Assembly: GCF_000282615.1 (NCBI RefSeq)
Contig: NZ_AKIY01000188.1
Coordinates: 1 to 64,000 of the forward strand
DNA length: 64,000 nucleotides
From: Bradyrhizobium sp. YR681
GTDB taxonomy: Bacteria; Pseudomonadota; Alphaproteobacteria; Rhizobiales; Xanthobacteraceae
Reading direction: 5' to 3'
In this document: piece by piece, positions 51,461-60,892 of the stretch
Position numbering within the stretch: position 1 is the stretch's first letter
Layout of the letters: every line of letters starts with the position of its first letter
Notes under the pieces: generated by a model
Seen by the model: only the letters and a program-made list of their open reading frames with translations
Databases searched by the model: none
Told to the model about the DNA's origin: nothing
Position numbers and translations under genes: made by a program

Positions 51461-51880
51461 CTATCCCTTCTTGGGCACCACGCGAAACGTCCCGCTGGCC
51501 CGCGCGATCACGGCATCGTCGGCCTTCGCCAGGCACTGCGCGAAACAGATCGTGCTGCCGGTCTTGATCGCCTCGCCCTCGATCGCGAGCCATTGACCGA
51601 TCTCGGCGGAGCCGACGTAGTCGACCGAGAGCGAGATCGTGACGAACGACGTCGTCCAGCCCGTCGCCTGTGCGCAGCTATAGCCCATGGCGGCATCGGC
51701 CAGCGCCGCGATCAGACCGCCATGGATCAGCCCCCGCGCATTGGTGTGGGGTGTCGCCAGGCGCAGGCCGATGATCACGGCCTTGTCGGTCTTTCTGGAA
51801 TACAGCGGCTCCCAGGGATCGGTGAGCGGCGCCTTGCGGAAATGCGGCTCGAAGCCGGCGGGGATGTCGGAGGAAGCCAT
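51461..51880 (-). CDS. PaaI-type hotdog thioesterase
   Basis: 139 residues with a single hotdog domain. HTNARGLIHGGLIAALADAAMGYSCA contains the HGG motif and the following acidic helix of the PaaI/4HBT-II group; TTSFVTISLSVDYVGSAEIGQWLAIEG and SGTFRVV complete the fold. These enzymes hydrolyse aromatic or acyl-CoA esters. Convergent with the LysR gene. Its place in an aromatic-acid locus suggests removal of dead-end CoA esters, but this is inference. Confidence 0.9.
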   Translation of the reverse strand: MASSDIPAGFEPHFRKAPLTDPWEPLYSRKTDKAVIIGLRLATPHTNARGLIHGGLIAALADAAMGYSCAQATGWTTSFVTISLSVDYVGSAEIGQWLAIEGEAIKTGSTICFAQCLAKADDAVIARASGTFRVVPKKG

Positions 51881-51990
51881 GATTGTCTCGCGTGTGTTTG
51901 GCTGCCGCCATTGAACGCGATGGACGTGACGGTTGCATCAATTACAAAGTTTTAAACGCCATTTGCGCAGGTGTTTGAAACGGCCCCACT

Positions 51991-52070
51991 CTCATTGCGA
52001 ACGCAGCGAAACAATCCAGACTGTCTCCGCGGAGAGATTCCTGGATTGCGTCGCTGCGCTCGCAATGACG
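51991..52070. repeat. Palindromic intergenic repeat, family A, copy 5
   Basis: Arms CATTGCGAACGCAGCGAA / GCGTCGCTGCGCTCGCAATG with a few mismatches. It is the first of three different palindromes placed one after another between the thioesterase and pobA (gap 51881-52313), which holds no gene. Confidence 0.82.
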
Positions 52071-52104
52071 GAGCATGTGGCAGCGGCGTCCCTCCAAAAC
52101 AGCA

Positions 52105-52203
52105 GTGCCGTAGGGTGGGCAAAGGCGCAACGCGCCGTGCCCACGATCTCGCGGTAACCGCCAAAGCTCGTGGGCACGCTTCGCTTTGCCCACCCTACGG
52201 CAC
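52105..52203. repeat. Palindromic intergenic repeat, family F
   Basis: Arms GTGCCGTAGGGTGGGCAAAG and CTTTGCCCACCCTACGGCAC are perfect over 20 bases, with inner GTGCCCACGA / TCGTGGGCAC. Only copy in this window. Confidence 0.85.
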
Positions 52204-52204
52204 C

Positions 52205-52306
52205 TGTCATCGCCCGCGAAGGCGGGCGATCCAGTACTCCAGAGACCGTGACGCGATACGGAGAAGCCGCGGCGTACTGGATGCCCCGCCTTCGCGGGGC
52301 ATGACA
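52205..52306. repeat. Palindromic intergenic repeat, family B, copy 2
   Basis: Outer arms TGTCATCGCCCGCGAAGGCG and CGCCTTCGCGGGGCATGACA, inner CCAGTAC / GTACTGG. It begins one base after family F and ends 7 bases before the pobA stop. Confidence 0.85.
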
Positions 52307-52313
52307 GCGAGTA

Positions 52314-53684
<1,371 letters not shown>

Positions 53685-53732
53685 AAAGAGACCGGGCCGA
53701 CGAAGCCCGTCGAAAACAGGGAGAGACGCGTG

Positions 53733-54749
53733 ATGAGAAAAGCCTGTCTGGCTTTGCTGCTGGCAGCAAGCGTGACGCCTGCGTTGGCGCAGGACAAGAC
53801 TTTCGACCTGAAGGTCTCGCATTGGGTGCCGGCTTCGCATCCGCTGCAAAAATCGCTGGAAGACTGGGTGGCCGCGGTGAACAAGGATTCCGGCGGCACC
53901 ATCACCGGCAAGGTGTTTCCGGCCCAGCAGCTCGGCAAGGCGTTCGACCATTACGACATGGCGCGCGACGGCATCGCCGATGTCACCTATGTCAATCCCG
54001 GCTACCAGCCCGGGCGCTTCCCGATCATCGGCGCCGGCGAGCTGCCGTTCCTGATCTCGGATGCCAAGGGCGGCTCGATGGGGCTGGACGCCTGGTACCG
54101 CAAATATGCCGAGAAGGAGATGAAGGACGTCAAATACTGCCTCGCCTTCGTCCACTCGCCCTCCTCCTTCCACGCCCGCACCAAGAAGATCGTGATGCCC
54201 GAAGACGTGAAGGGCATGAAGATCCGCCCGGCGCACGCCACCATGGCGAACTTCGTCACCTCGCTCGGCGGCACCAATGTGCAGTCCTCCGCGCCCGAAG
54301 TGCGCGACATCATCGAGCGCGGCGTCGCCGACGGCGTCACCTTCCCCTGGGGCTCCCTCGTGCTGTTCGGCATCGACAAGGTCACGAAGTACCACATGGA
54401 GGCGCCGCTCTACACGACGACCTTCGTGTTCGTGATCAACAAGGACAAGTACAACGCGATGTCCGACAAGCAGAAGGCCGCGATCGACAAGAACTGCTCG
54501 ACCGAGATGGCCGGAATGGTCGGCGAGCACTGGGGCAAGTTCGAGGATGCCGGCGTCGACAAGGTGAAGGCGGAGGCAGGCCACGAGGTCTACAAGCTGA
54601 CGGCCGACCAGACCGCCGCCTGGAAGAAGGCCGCCGATCCGCTGGTCAAGACCTGGGGCGACGGCGCCAAGAAGGCCGGGGCCGATCCCGACGCCGCGCT
54701 CAGCGAGCTGAAGGCGTCGCTAAAGCAGTACAACGCGCTCGCGGAGTAG
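53733..54749 (+). CDS. TRAP transporter receptor (DctP family)
   Basis: 338 residues. Signal peptide (MRKACLALLLAASVTPALAQ) then DKTFDLKVSHWVPASHPLQK and DGIADVTYVNPGYQPGRFPI, and GMKIRPAHATMANFVTSLGG with VADGVTFPWGSLVLF; these are DctP/TeaA features, including the Arg in KIRPAH that pairs with the carboxylate. It binds an organic acid in the periplasm for DctQM. In R. palustris the TarPQM TRAP system takes up p-coumarate and relatives; the same role here is inferred from the neighbours. Start ATG 53733. Confidence 0.92.
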   Translation: MRKACLALLLAASVTPALAQDKTFDLKVSHWVPASHPLQKSLEDWVAAVNKDSGGTITGKVFPAQQLGKAFDHYDMARDGIADVTYVNPGYQPGRFPIIGAGELPFLISDAKGGSMGLDAWYRKYAEKEMKDVKYCLAFVHSPSSFHARTKKIVMPEDVKGMKIRPAHATMANFVTSLGGTNVQSSAPEVRDIIERGVADGVTFPWGSLVLFGIDKVTKYHMEAPLYTTTFVFVINKDKYNAMSDKQKAAIDKNCSTEMAGMVGEHWGKFEDAGVDKVKAEAGHEVYKLTADQTAAWKKAADPLVKTWGDGAKKAGADPDAALSELKASLKQYNALAE

Positions 54750-54767
54750 CTCGCGTCGAACGGAGCA

Positions 54768-54795
54768 CGGCGGCGAGGGGCATCTCGCCGCCGTT
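54768..54795 (+). terminator. Hairpin between TRAP receptor and permease genes
   Basis: Stem CGGCGGCGAG (54768-54777) / CTCGCCGCCG (54784-54793), 6-base loop, then TTGCT. The weak T run suggests partial termination, which would give more receptor than permease. Confidence 0.7.
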
Positions 54796-54841
54796 GCTCT
54801 GCAAGCGGGTTGACCGGTGAGGAGCGCACGACGCTCCTCTA

Positions 54842-54983
54842 CCTCTCCCCGCCTGCGGGGAGAGGGTTGGGGTGAGGGGGAGTCTCCGCGGGGGCGGTGG
54901 CAGTTGGACTCGCGCAGAGTCCCCCTCACCCGGAATCCGCGCTTGCGCGCGAATTCCGGCCTCTCCCCGCAAGCGGGGAGAGG
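54842..54983. repeat. Palindromic intergenic repeat, family D, copy 4
   Basis: Left hairpin CCTCTCCCCGC / GCGGGGAGAGG and right hairpin CCTCTCCCCGC / GCGGGGAGAGG, centre inverted AGTCTCCGCG and GGACTCGCG. It splits the TRAP operon between the receptor and the small permease gene. Confidence 0.78.
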
Positions 54984-55037
54984 CGAAGTGCGAAGCGGGG
55001 ATCAGGATCGATCAATGACATCAGGTAGGAAACTCCC

Positions 55038-55547
55038 ATGAAGCGCTCCTGGATGGACCGCGTCATCGACTCGATCGAATGGATCGCGGCCGGCTTCGTC
55101 GGCATCGTCGCGCTCGACATTTTCCTGTCGGTGCTGCTGCGCAACACGCTGAACTATTCGATCCCCGACAGTTTCGACATCGGCCGCATGCTGCTCGGCA
55201 TCCTCATCTTCTGGGGCATCGCGGCGACCTCCTATCGCGGCACCCACATCACGGTTGATCTCGTCTGGGGCAATGTCGGGCCGCGCTATCAGCGCTGGAT
55301 CGACGTGTTCGCGACCCTGGTGCTGCTGTTCGTCGTGAGCGTGCAGACCTGGACGCTGTTCGACAAGGTGCGCGGCACCTACAACGACAACGTCCAGACG
55401 TTCGACATGCACATGCCGACCTGGCCGTTCTTCGCGATCGCCTGGATTGGCGACGTCTCCGCGGTTCTGCTGATCGCGATCCGCACCTACCGGCTGATCT
55501 TCCATCCCGAAGAGATGCACGACCCCAAGCTGAAGGCGACGGAGTAA
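55038..55547 (+). CDS. TRAP transporter small permease (DctQ)
   Basis: 169 residues, four hydrophobic segments (AAGFVGIVALDIFLSVLL; RMLLGILIFWGIAATSY; VFATLVLLFVVSVQTWTLF; FFAIAWIGDVSAVLLIAI). WGIAATSYRGTHITVDLVW is the DctQ signature. ATG 55038 follows GGTAGGAAAC. dctM starts 2 bases after the stop. Confidence 0.92.
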   Translation: MKRSWMDRVIDSIEWIAAGFVGIVALDIFLSVLLRNTLNYSIPDSFDIGRMLLGILIFWGIAATSYRGTHITVDLVWGNVGPRYQRWIDVFATLVLLFVVSVQTWTLFDKVRGTYNDNVQTFDMHMPTWPFFAIAWIGDVSAVLLIAIRTYRLIFHPEEMHDPKLKATE

Positions 55548-55549
55548 TC

Positions 55550-56869
55550 ATGAGCACCGATGCCGTCGCCGTTATCGGCTTCGTTTCCCTGTTCGCGTTG
55601 ATGCTGCTGCGCGTCCCCGTCGGCATGGCCATGGGCCTCGTCGGCGTCTCCGGCTTCTCCTATCTGGTCGGCGCCACCCCGGCGCTGAAACTGGTCGGGC
55701 AGACCTCGATGCGCACGGTCACCGACTACACGTTCGGCGTCATTCCGATGTTTCTGCTGATGGGCTCCTTCGTCAGCAATTCCGGCATGAGCCGCGAGCT
55801 GTTCCGCGCCGCCAACGGCTTTGTCGGGCATTTGCGCGGCGGGCTCGGCATCGCCACCGTCGGCGCTTGCGGCGGCTTCGCCGCGATCTGCGGCTCTTCG
55901 GTCGCGACCGCCGCAACCTTCTCCGCCGTCGCCTATCCCGAGATGCGCCGCTTCGGCTATCCGCAGTCCTTTGCCACCGGGGTGATCGCGGCCGGCGGCA
56001 CGCTGGGCGCGATGCTGCCGCCCTCCACCGTGCTCGCGGTCTACGGCATCATCACCGAGCAGGACATCGGCAAGCTCTTCATCGCCGGCATCATTCCTGG
56101 CCTGCTGGCGATGACCATGTACATGATCACGATCTTCCTGATCGGCTATTTCCGGCCCGACTTCCTGCCCAAGGGCAAGGTGCTGCCGTGGCGCGAGCGC
56201 TTTGCGGGGTTGAAGGAGATCTGGGCGCCGGTGCTGCTGTTCGTGTTCGTCATCGGCGGCCTCTACGGCCTGCCCTTCCTGCCGCGCTTCACGCCGACCG
56301 AAGCCGGCGGCGTTGGGGCCGCGGGCGCCTTCATCATCGGCGTGCTGACGGGCCGCCTCGACCGCGAGAAGATCCTGGCCTCGCTGCTCCAGGCGACGCG
56401 CACCGCGGCCGCCGTGTTCACCGTGCTGATCGGTGCGCTGATCTTCGGCTATTTCCTCACGGTGACGCAGACGCCGCAGAAGGTGACCGAATTCCTCACC
56501 GGCCTCGGCCTTGGCCCCTACGGCGTGCTGGCGCTGATCATGGTGATGTATCTCGTGCTCGGCTGCCTGATGGATGCCATGGCGATGATCATCCTCACCG
56601 TGCCGATCATCTTCCCGGTCATCATCCATCTCGGCTTCGACCCGATCTGGTTCGGCGTCATCATCGTGATGACGGTCGAGCTCGGCCTGATCCATCCGCC
56701 TGTCGGCATGAACGTCTTTGTCATCAAAAGCGTGGTGAAGGACGTGTCCTTCTCCACCATCTTCAAGGGCGTGATCCCGTTCGTCGCGACGGATCTCGTG
56801 CGCCTGGTGATTTTGATCGCCTTCCCGCTGCTGGCGACATGGCTGCCGACGCGGATGATGGCGCATTGA
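55550..56869 (+). CDS. TRAP transporter large permease (DctM)
   Basis: 439 residues, about twelve hydrophobic segments. FGVIPMFLLMGSFVSNSGMSRELF, GGFAAICGSSVATAATFSAVAYPEMRRFGYPQSFATGVIAAGGTLGAMLPPS and TPTEAGGVGAAGAFI are DctM features. It is the transport channel, driven by the sodium or proton gradient. Same operon as the receptor and DctQ. Confidence 0.95.
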   Translation: MSTDAVAVIGFVSLFALMLLRVPVGMAMGLVGVSGFSYLVGATPALKLVGQTSMRTVTDYTFGVIPMFLLMGSFVSNSGMSRELFRAANGFVGHLRGGLGIATVGACGGFAAICGSSVATAATFSAVAYPEMRRFGYPQSFATGVIAAGGTLGAMLPPSTVLAVYGIITEQDIGKLFIAGIIPGLLAMTMYMITIFLIGYFRPDFLPKGKVLPWRERFAGLKEIWAPVLLFVFVIGGLYGLPFLPRFTPTEAGGVGAAGAFIIGVLTGRLDREKILASLLQATRTAAAVFTVLIGALIFGYFLTVTQTPQKVTEFLTGLGLGPYGVLALIMVMYLVLGCLMDAMAMIILTVPIIFPVIIHLGFDPIWFGVIIVMTVELGLIHPPVGMNVFVIKSVVKDVSFSTIFKGVIPFVATDLVRLVILIAFPLLATWLPTRMMAH

Positions 56870-56881
56870 CAAGGTGAAGCG

Positions 56882-57340
56882 ATGACACCGATCCTCGAAA
56901 CCAGATACGTCTTCACCATCACCGCCAAAATCGGCGACGTCGTCACCGCCGGCGAGACCGGCATCGGCGTGCGCCGCATCATCCCGATCCTCGGCGGCGA
57001 AGTAACGGGCGCGATATCAGGCAAGGTGCTGCCGTTCGGCGCCGACTTCCAGACCATCCGCCCCAACGAGCTGATCGACCTGGAGGCCAAATACGCCTTC
57101 GAGACCGACGACGGCGCGACCGTCTATGTCGAGAACAAGGGCATGCGCTTCGGCCCGGTCGAGCTGCTGCAAAAGCTCAAGCGCGGCGAGCCTGTCGATC
57201 CCAAGCTGATCTATTTCCGCACCGTGCCGAAGTTCGAGACGGGCCACGAAAAGTATCGCTGGCTGATGGAGCACATTTTTGTCGGCTCGGCCGCGCGGCA
57301 TGCGGATCGTGTGGTGATCGACGTGCACCAGGTGGTGTGA
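56882..57340 (+). CDS. DUF3237 domain protein
   Basis: 152 residues. LETRYVFTITAKIGDVVTAGETGIGVRRIIPILGGEVTG, FGADFQTIRPNELIDLEAKYAFETDDGATVYVENKGMR and YFRTVPKFETGHEKYRWLMEHIFVGSAARHADRVVIDVHQV all fit DUF3237, a small beta-rich protein often seen in aromatic degradation clusters. No catalytic role is established. It follows dctM by 12 bases, so it is co-transcribed with the TRAP genes. Its function may lie in the same pathway. Confidence 0.88.
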   Translation: MTPILETRYVFTITAKIGDVVTAGETGIGVRRIIPILGGEVTGAISGKVLPFGADFQTIRPNELIDLEAKYAFETDDGATVYVENKGMRFGPVELLQKLKRGEPVDPKLIYFRTVPKFETGHEKYRWLMEHIFVGSAARHADRVVIDVHQVV

Positions 57341-57360
57341 GGGCCACGTCCCGCATTCCG

Positions 57361-57395
57361 TTGACATTGCGTCTTATGTAGCGTATACGCTACAG
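57361..57395 (+). promoter_or_regulatory. Promoter and operator of the toxin-antitoxin pair (apparently leaderless)
   Basis: -35 TTGACA (57361-57366), 17-base spacer, -10 TATACG (57384-57389). The 18-base perfect palindrome TGTAGCGTATACGCTACA (57377-57394) covers the -10 and ends 2 bases before the ATG at 57396. Transcription from this promoter would begin at about the ATG itself. The palindrome is the natural operator for repression by the antitoxin. Confidence 0.7.
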
Positions 57396-57692
57396 ATGCC
57401 GACAATCAAGAGAACAGACGAATTCTCTGACTGGCTCCGAAACCTGCGAGACCGGAGAGCAAAGGCGAAGATCCTTGCTCGGATCGATCGCCTAGCGCTC
57501 GGCAATCCCGGAGACGTTGCTCCGGTCGGAGGCGGCATCAGCGAAATGAGAGTCCATGAGGGCGCCGGATACCGGATCTACTACGTTACGCGAGGCGAGG
57601 AAATCATCGTTCTTCTTTGTGGCGGTGACAAAGGCTCTCAGCAAAGGGACATCGCGTTGGCAAAGCAGATCGCAAATGAGTTGGAGGACTGA
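57396..57692 (+). CDS. RelE/ParE-family toxin (addiction module killer, HigB-like)
   Basis: 98 residues: FSDWLRNLRDRRAKAKILARIDRLALGNPGDVAPVGGGISEMRVHEGAGYRIYYVTRGEEIIVLLCGGDKGSQQRDI. This is the RelE/ParE beta-sheet with the R.YY and LLCGGDK strand of the killer-protein subgroup. Such toxins cut mRNA at the ribosome. Toxin precedes antitoxin, as in HigBA-type pairs; a 3-base gap follows. No ribosome site is visible upstream, consistent with a leaderless message. Confidence 0.9.
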   Translation: MPTIKRTDEFSDWLRNLRDRRAKAKILARIDRLALGNPGDVAPVGGGISEMRVHEGAGYRIYYVTRGEEIIVLLCGGDKGSQQRDIALAKQIANELED

Positions 57693-57695
57693 ACG

Positions 57696-57995
57696 ATGGC
57701 AAAAGCAAAATCATTTGACGCTGCGGAGTACCTCGACAGCCCCGAAATGATTGCAGCCTATCTCACCGAAGCCTTCGAGTCCGACGATCCATCCGCAATA
57801 ACAATGGCCATCGGCGCGGTAGCCCGCTCTCAGGGCATGGGTGCCATTGCCGAAAAGGCCGGCCTATCCCGTGAGAACTTGTATCGGTCGCTAGGAGGCG
57901 AGGCCAAACCCGAATTTGGCACCGTGATAAAAGTTCTCCATGCCATGGGCATCAATCTCGTGGCGCAACCCCAAAGCGGAACGAAGGCTGCGTAG
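57696..57995 (+). CDS. Antitoxin with helix-turn-helix (addiction module antidote)
   Basis: 99 residues. SFDAAEYLDSPEMIAAYLTEAFESDDPSAI is the N-terminal part typical of the antidote family; AIGAVARSQGMGAIAEKAGLSRENLYRSLG holds the helix-turn-helix (recognition around LSRENLYRSL); KPEFGTVIKVLHAMGINLVA ends it. It should neutralise the toxin upstream and repress the shared promoter by binding the palindrome at 57377. The pair sits inside a catabolic cluster and was probably inserted there. Confidence 0.9.
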   Translation: MAKAKSFDAAEYLDSPEMIAAYLTEAFESDDPSAITMAIGAVARSQGMGAIAEKAGLSRENLYRSLGGEAKPEFGTVIKVLHAMGINLVAQPQSGTKAA

Positions 57996-58124
57996 CTGTC
58001 CGAGGCAGCCGGCGTCCGCCGTATCCATCCCAATTTTGCGCGTCCGACGGTCGGGCAGCGGCTCTGCAGCCGGATTGTCGTCTTTTTCCGGGACCATGCA
58101 TCGGCTTTCCCGCGGTCAGTCTTC

Positions 58125-58158
58125 TTGACTCCCCCGGAATTCGTTATACAACATAACT
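58125..58158 (+). promoter_or_regulatory. Candidate promoter and operator of the crotonase operon
   Basis: TTGACT (58125-58130) and TATACA (58146-58151), spacer 15. An inverted repeat GTTAT-ACAAC-ATAAC (58144-58158) overlaps the -10. It lies 18 bases before the crotonase start. It is the only promoter-like sequence between the antitoxin and the catabolic genes, so the operon probably starts here. A MarR-type repressor site is plausible. Confidence 0.5.
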
Positions 58159-58176
58159 ATTCTGACAAGGACGCAA

Positions 58177-58986
58177 ATGACACAGGGAAACGCCGAAACC
58201 GCTGACGCGGGTGCCTCCGGGCTGCTCCGGATCGAGAGGGCGGATCGGGTTCTGACCGTGGGTCTGAACCGGCCGGCCAAGCGCAATGCGCTCAATGACG
58301 GCATCATCCTGGAAATCGGCGAGTGTTTTGCGTCCTTGCCCGAGGATATCGGCGCGGTCGTCATCCACGGCATCGGCGACCATTTCTCCAGCGGTCTCGA
58401 CCTGTCCGAGCTGACCGAGCACGACGCCACCGGCGGCCTGCTGCATTCCCAGATGTGGCACCGGGTGTTCGACCGCATCCAGTACAGCCGCGTGCCCGTG
58501 ATCGCTGCGCTGAGGGGCGCCGTGATCGGCGGCGGGCTCGAGCTTGCCTGCGCCGCGCATATCCGCGTCGCCGAGCCCTCGACCTATTTCGCGCTGCCGG
58601 AGGGGCAGCGCGGCATCTTCGTCGGCGGCGGCGGCTCGGTGCGGCTGCCGCGCCTGATCGGCGTTGCCAGGATGATGGACATGATGCTGACGGGGCGCGT
58701 CTATAGCGCGACCGAAGGCGCCTCCTACGGCTTTGCGCAATATCTGACCGAGACCAACAACGGGCTCGGCAAGGCGCTGGAGCTCGCCACCAAGATCGCC
58801 TCCAACGCGCCGCTGACCAATTTCGCCGTGATCCAGGCGCTGCCGATGATCGCGGAGGCCAATCCGCAGACCGGCCTTTTGATGGAATCGCTGATGGCGA
58901 CGGTGGCGCAGAGCGACAAGGAAGCAAAGCGCAGGATCCGCGAATTCCTCGAGCACAAGACCGCGAAGGTAAAGCCGAAGTCATGA
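58177..58986 (+). CDS. Crotonase-family enoyl-CoA hydratase (CouA-like by context)
   Basis: 269 residues. HFSSGLDLSELTEHDATGG and ALRGAVIGGGLELACAAHIRVA form the oxyanion hole; YFALPEGQRGIFVGGGGSVRLPRLIG has the catalytic loop with Glu. It should hydrate p-coumaroyl- or feruloyl-CoA, perhaps with cleavage to the aldehyde. In R. palustris, couA and couB stand together as here. It lacks obvious features of the classic hydroxycinnamoyl-CoA hydratase-lyase, so simple hydration is possible. Ends in ATGA overlap with the ligase. Confidence 0.85.
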   Translation: MTQGNAETADAGASGLLRIERADRVLTVGLNRPAKRNALNDGIILEIGECFASLPEDIGAVVIHGIGDHFSSGLDLSELTEHDATGGLLHSQMWHRVFDRIQYSRVPVIAALRGAVIGGGLELACAAHIRVAEPSTYFALPEGQRGIFVGGGGSVRLPRLIGVARMMDMMLTGRVYSATEGASYGFAQYLTETNNGLGKALELATKIASNAPLTNFAVIQALPMIAEANPQTGLLMESLMATVAQSDKEAKRRIREFLEHKTAKVKPKS

Positions 58987-60866
58987 GCGCGCAGCCGTCC
59001 TCTTCCAGCATGGAGCGCGGCGCGAGCACTTCCCCGCTGCGGCCCATCTCGTTCGGCGATCCCGCCATCAACGTCGAGCGGCGCGACGACGGCACGATCT
59101 ACCTGCGGCCCAAGCAGCCGCTCGGCAACTATCCCGTCCGCATCACCGACCGCCTGCATCACTGGGCGACGGCGACGCCGGACCGCGTGTTCATGGCGGA
59201 GCGCGAAGGCGGCCGTGGCTGGCGCAAGATCACTTATGCCGAGCTGCTCACCGCTAGCCGGCACATTGCATCCGCGCTGATCCGGCGCGGCCTGTCGGCG
59301 GAGCGGCCGGTCGTCATCCTCTCCGGCAATTCGATCGACCATGCGCTGCTGGCCTTCGGCGCGTTCTATGCCGGCGTGCCGTTCTGCCCGGTGTCGCCGG
59401 CCTATTCGCTGGTGTCGAAGGATTACGGCAAGCTCTCTTATCTGATGAAGCTGCTGACGCCCGGCCTCGTCTTTGCCGACGACGCCGACAGATTCGCCGA
59501 CGCGCTCGTCGCCAATGTCTCTGATGGCACCGAGATCGCGGCCTCCTTTGGTCATGTCCCCGGCCGCGACGTCACCCTGCTCGCGGACCTGATGGCGACG
59601 CCGGTCCGCGACGATCTCGACGCGGTGCATGGCAGCATCGGCCCCGATACGATCGCAAAGTTCCTGCTGACCTCGGGCTCGACCGGCAATCCCAAGGCCG
59701 TCATCAACACCCAGCGCATGATCTGCGCCAACCAGGTGATGCTGCGCGAGACACTCGCTTTCCTCAAGGACGAGCCGCCCGTCATCATCGACTGGCTGCC
59801 GTGGAATCACACCTTCGGCGGCAACCACAATATCGGGCTGACGCTCTACAATGGCGGCTCGATGTATCTGGACGCCGGCAAACCGGTGCCCGGCGGCATC
59901 GAGGAAACCGTGCGAAACCTCCAGGAGATTTCGCCGACGGTCTATTTCAATGTGCCCAAGGGCTATGAATCGCTGCTGCCCTATTTGCGCGACGACCAGG
60001 GTCTGCGTGCGAAATTCTTCGACCGACTGCACGCGATGTTCTTCTCGGGCGCGGCGCTCTCGCCGTTCGTCTGGGACAGCCTCGACGAGCTCGCGGTGAA
60101 GGAGAAGGGTTATCGCGTTCCGATGCTCACGGGCTTGGGGGCGACCGAGACCGCACCGTTCTTCATGTCGGTCAATCCGCGCACCAGCCGCTCCGGCCAT
60201 GTCGGACTTCCGGTGTCGGGCAACGACGCCAAGCTGGTGCCGAACAACGGCAAGCTGGAAGTGCGCGCCAGGGGGCCGAACGTAATGCCCGGCTACTGGC
60301 GCCAGGCGGACATCACCGCAAATTCCTTCGACGAGGAAGGATTTTACAAGATGGGCGATGCGCTCAAGCCCGCCGATCCCGATGACTTCAACGCCGGCTT
60401 CGATTTCGACGGCCGCATCGGTGAGGATTTCAAGCTTGGCAGCGGCACCTGGGTCAGCGTGGGTCCCCTGCGCGCGCGTTTCGTCGCGGCCTGCGCACCG
60501 CTGGTGCGCGACGTCGTCATCGCCGGCATCAATCGCGACGAAATCTCCGCGCTGGTGCTGCTCGATCTCGACGGTTGCCGCCTGATCAATCCCACCCTGC
60601 CGGCCGATAATCTCACCGTCACCGCGCGCGACCGGCTGGTGCGCGAAGCGTTTCGTGAACGCCTGACGCACTTCCTCGGTTCAGCCACCGGATCCTCGAC
60701 GCGGATCACGCGCGCGATCCTGATGGACACGCCGCTCTCGATCGACAAGGGCGAGGTCACCGACAAGGGCTCGATCAACCAGCGCGCGGTGCTGGAGCAT
60801 CGCACCGCGCTGATCGACGAGCTCTACGCTGCCAATCCATCGGACCGTGTGATATCGGTCGGCTGA
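58983..60866 (+). CDS. fcs: Feruloyl-CoA synthase (CouB-like by context)
   Basis: 627-residue AMP-forming ligase. KFLLTSGSTGNPKAVINTQ (ATP loop), DWLPWNHTFGGNHNIGLTLY, MLTGLGATETAPFFM and GRIGEDFKLGSGTWVSVGPLR are features of the feruloyl-CoA synthase group, distinct from the long-chain ligase at 31193. It makes CoA thioesters of ferulate, p-coumarate or caffeate. Overlaps the crotonase stop, so the two are coupled. Substrate range is inferred from family and neighbours. Confidence 0.92.
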   Translation: MSAQPSSSSMERGASTSPLRPISFGDPAINVERRDDGTIYLRPKQPLGNYPVRITDRLHHWATATPDRVFMAEREGGRGWRKITYAELLTASRHIASALIRRGLSAERPVVILSGNSIDHALLAFGAFYAGVPFCPVSPAYSLVSKDYGKLSYLMKLLTPGLVFADDADRFADALVANVSDGTEIAASFGHVPGRDVTLLADLMATPVRDDLDAVHGSIGPDTIAKFLLTSGSTGNPKAVINTQRMICANQVMLRETLAFLKDEPPVIIDWLPWNHTFGGNHNIGLTLYNGGSMYLDAGKPVPGGIEETVRNLQEISPTVYFNVPKGYESLLPYLRDDQGLRAKFFDRLHAMFFSGAALSPFVWDSLDELAVKEKGYRVPMLTGLGATETAPFFMSVNPRTSRSGHVGLPVSGNDAKLVPNNGKLEVRARGPNVMPGYWRQADITANSFDEEGFYKMGDALKPADPDDFNAGFDFDGRIGEDFKLGSGTWVSVGPLRARFVAACAPLVRDVVIAGINRDEISALVLLDLDGCRLINPTLPADNLTVTARDRLVREAFRERLTHFLGSATGSSTRITRAILMDTPLSIDKGEVTDKGSINQRAVLEHRTALIDELYAANPSDRVISVG

Positions 60867-60892
60867 AGAAACCATCGCCATAGGAGAACGCT

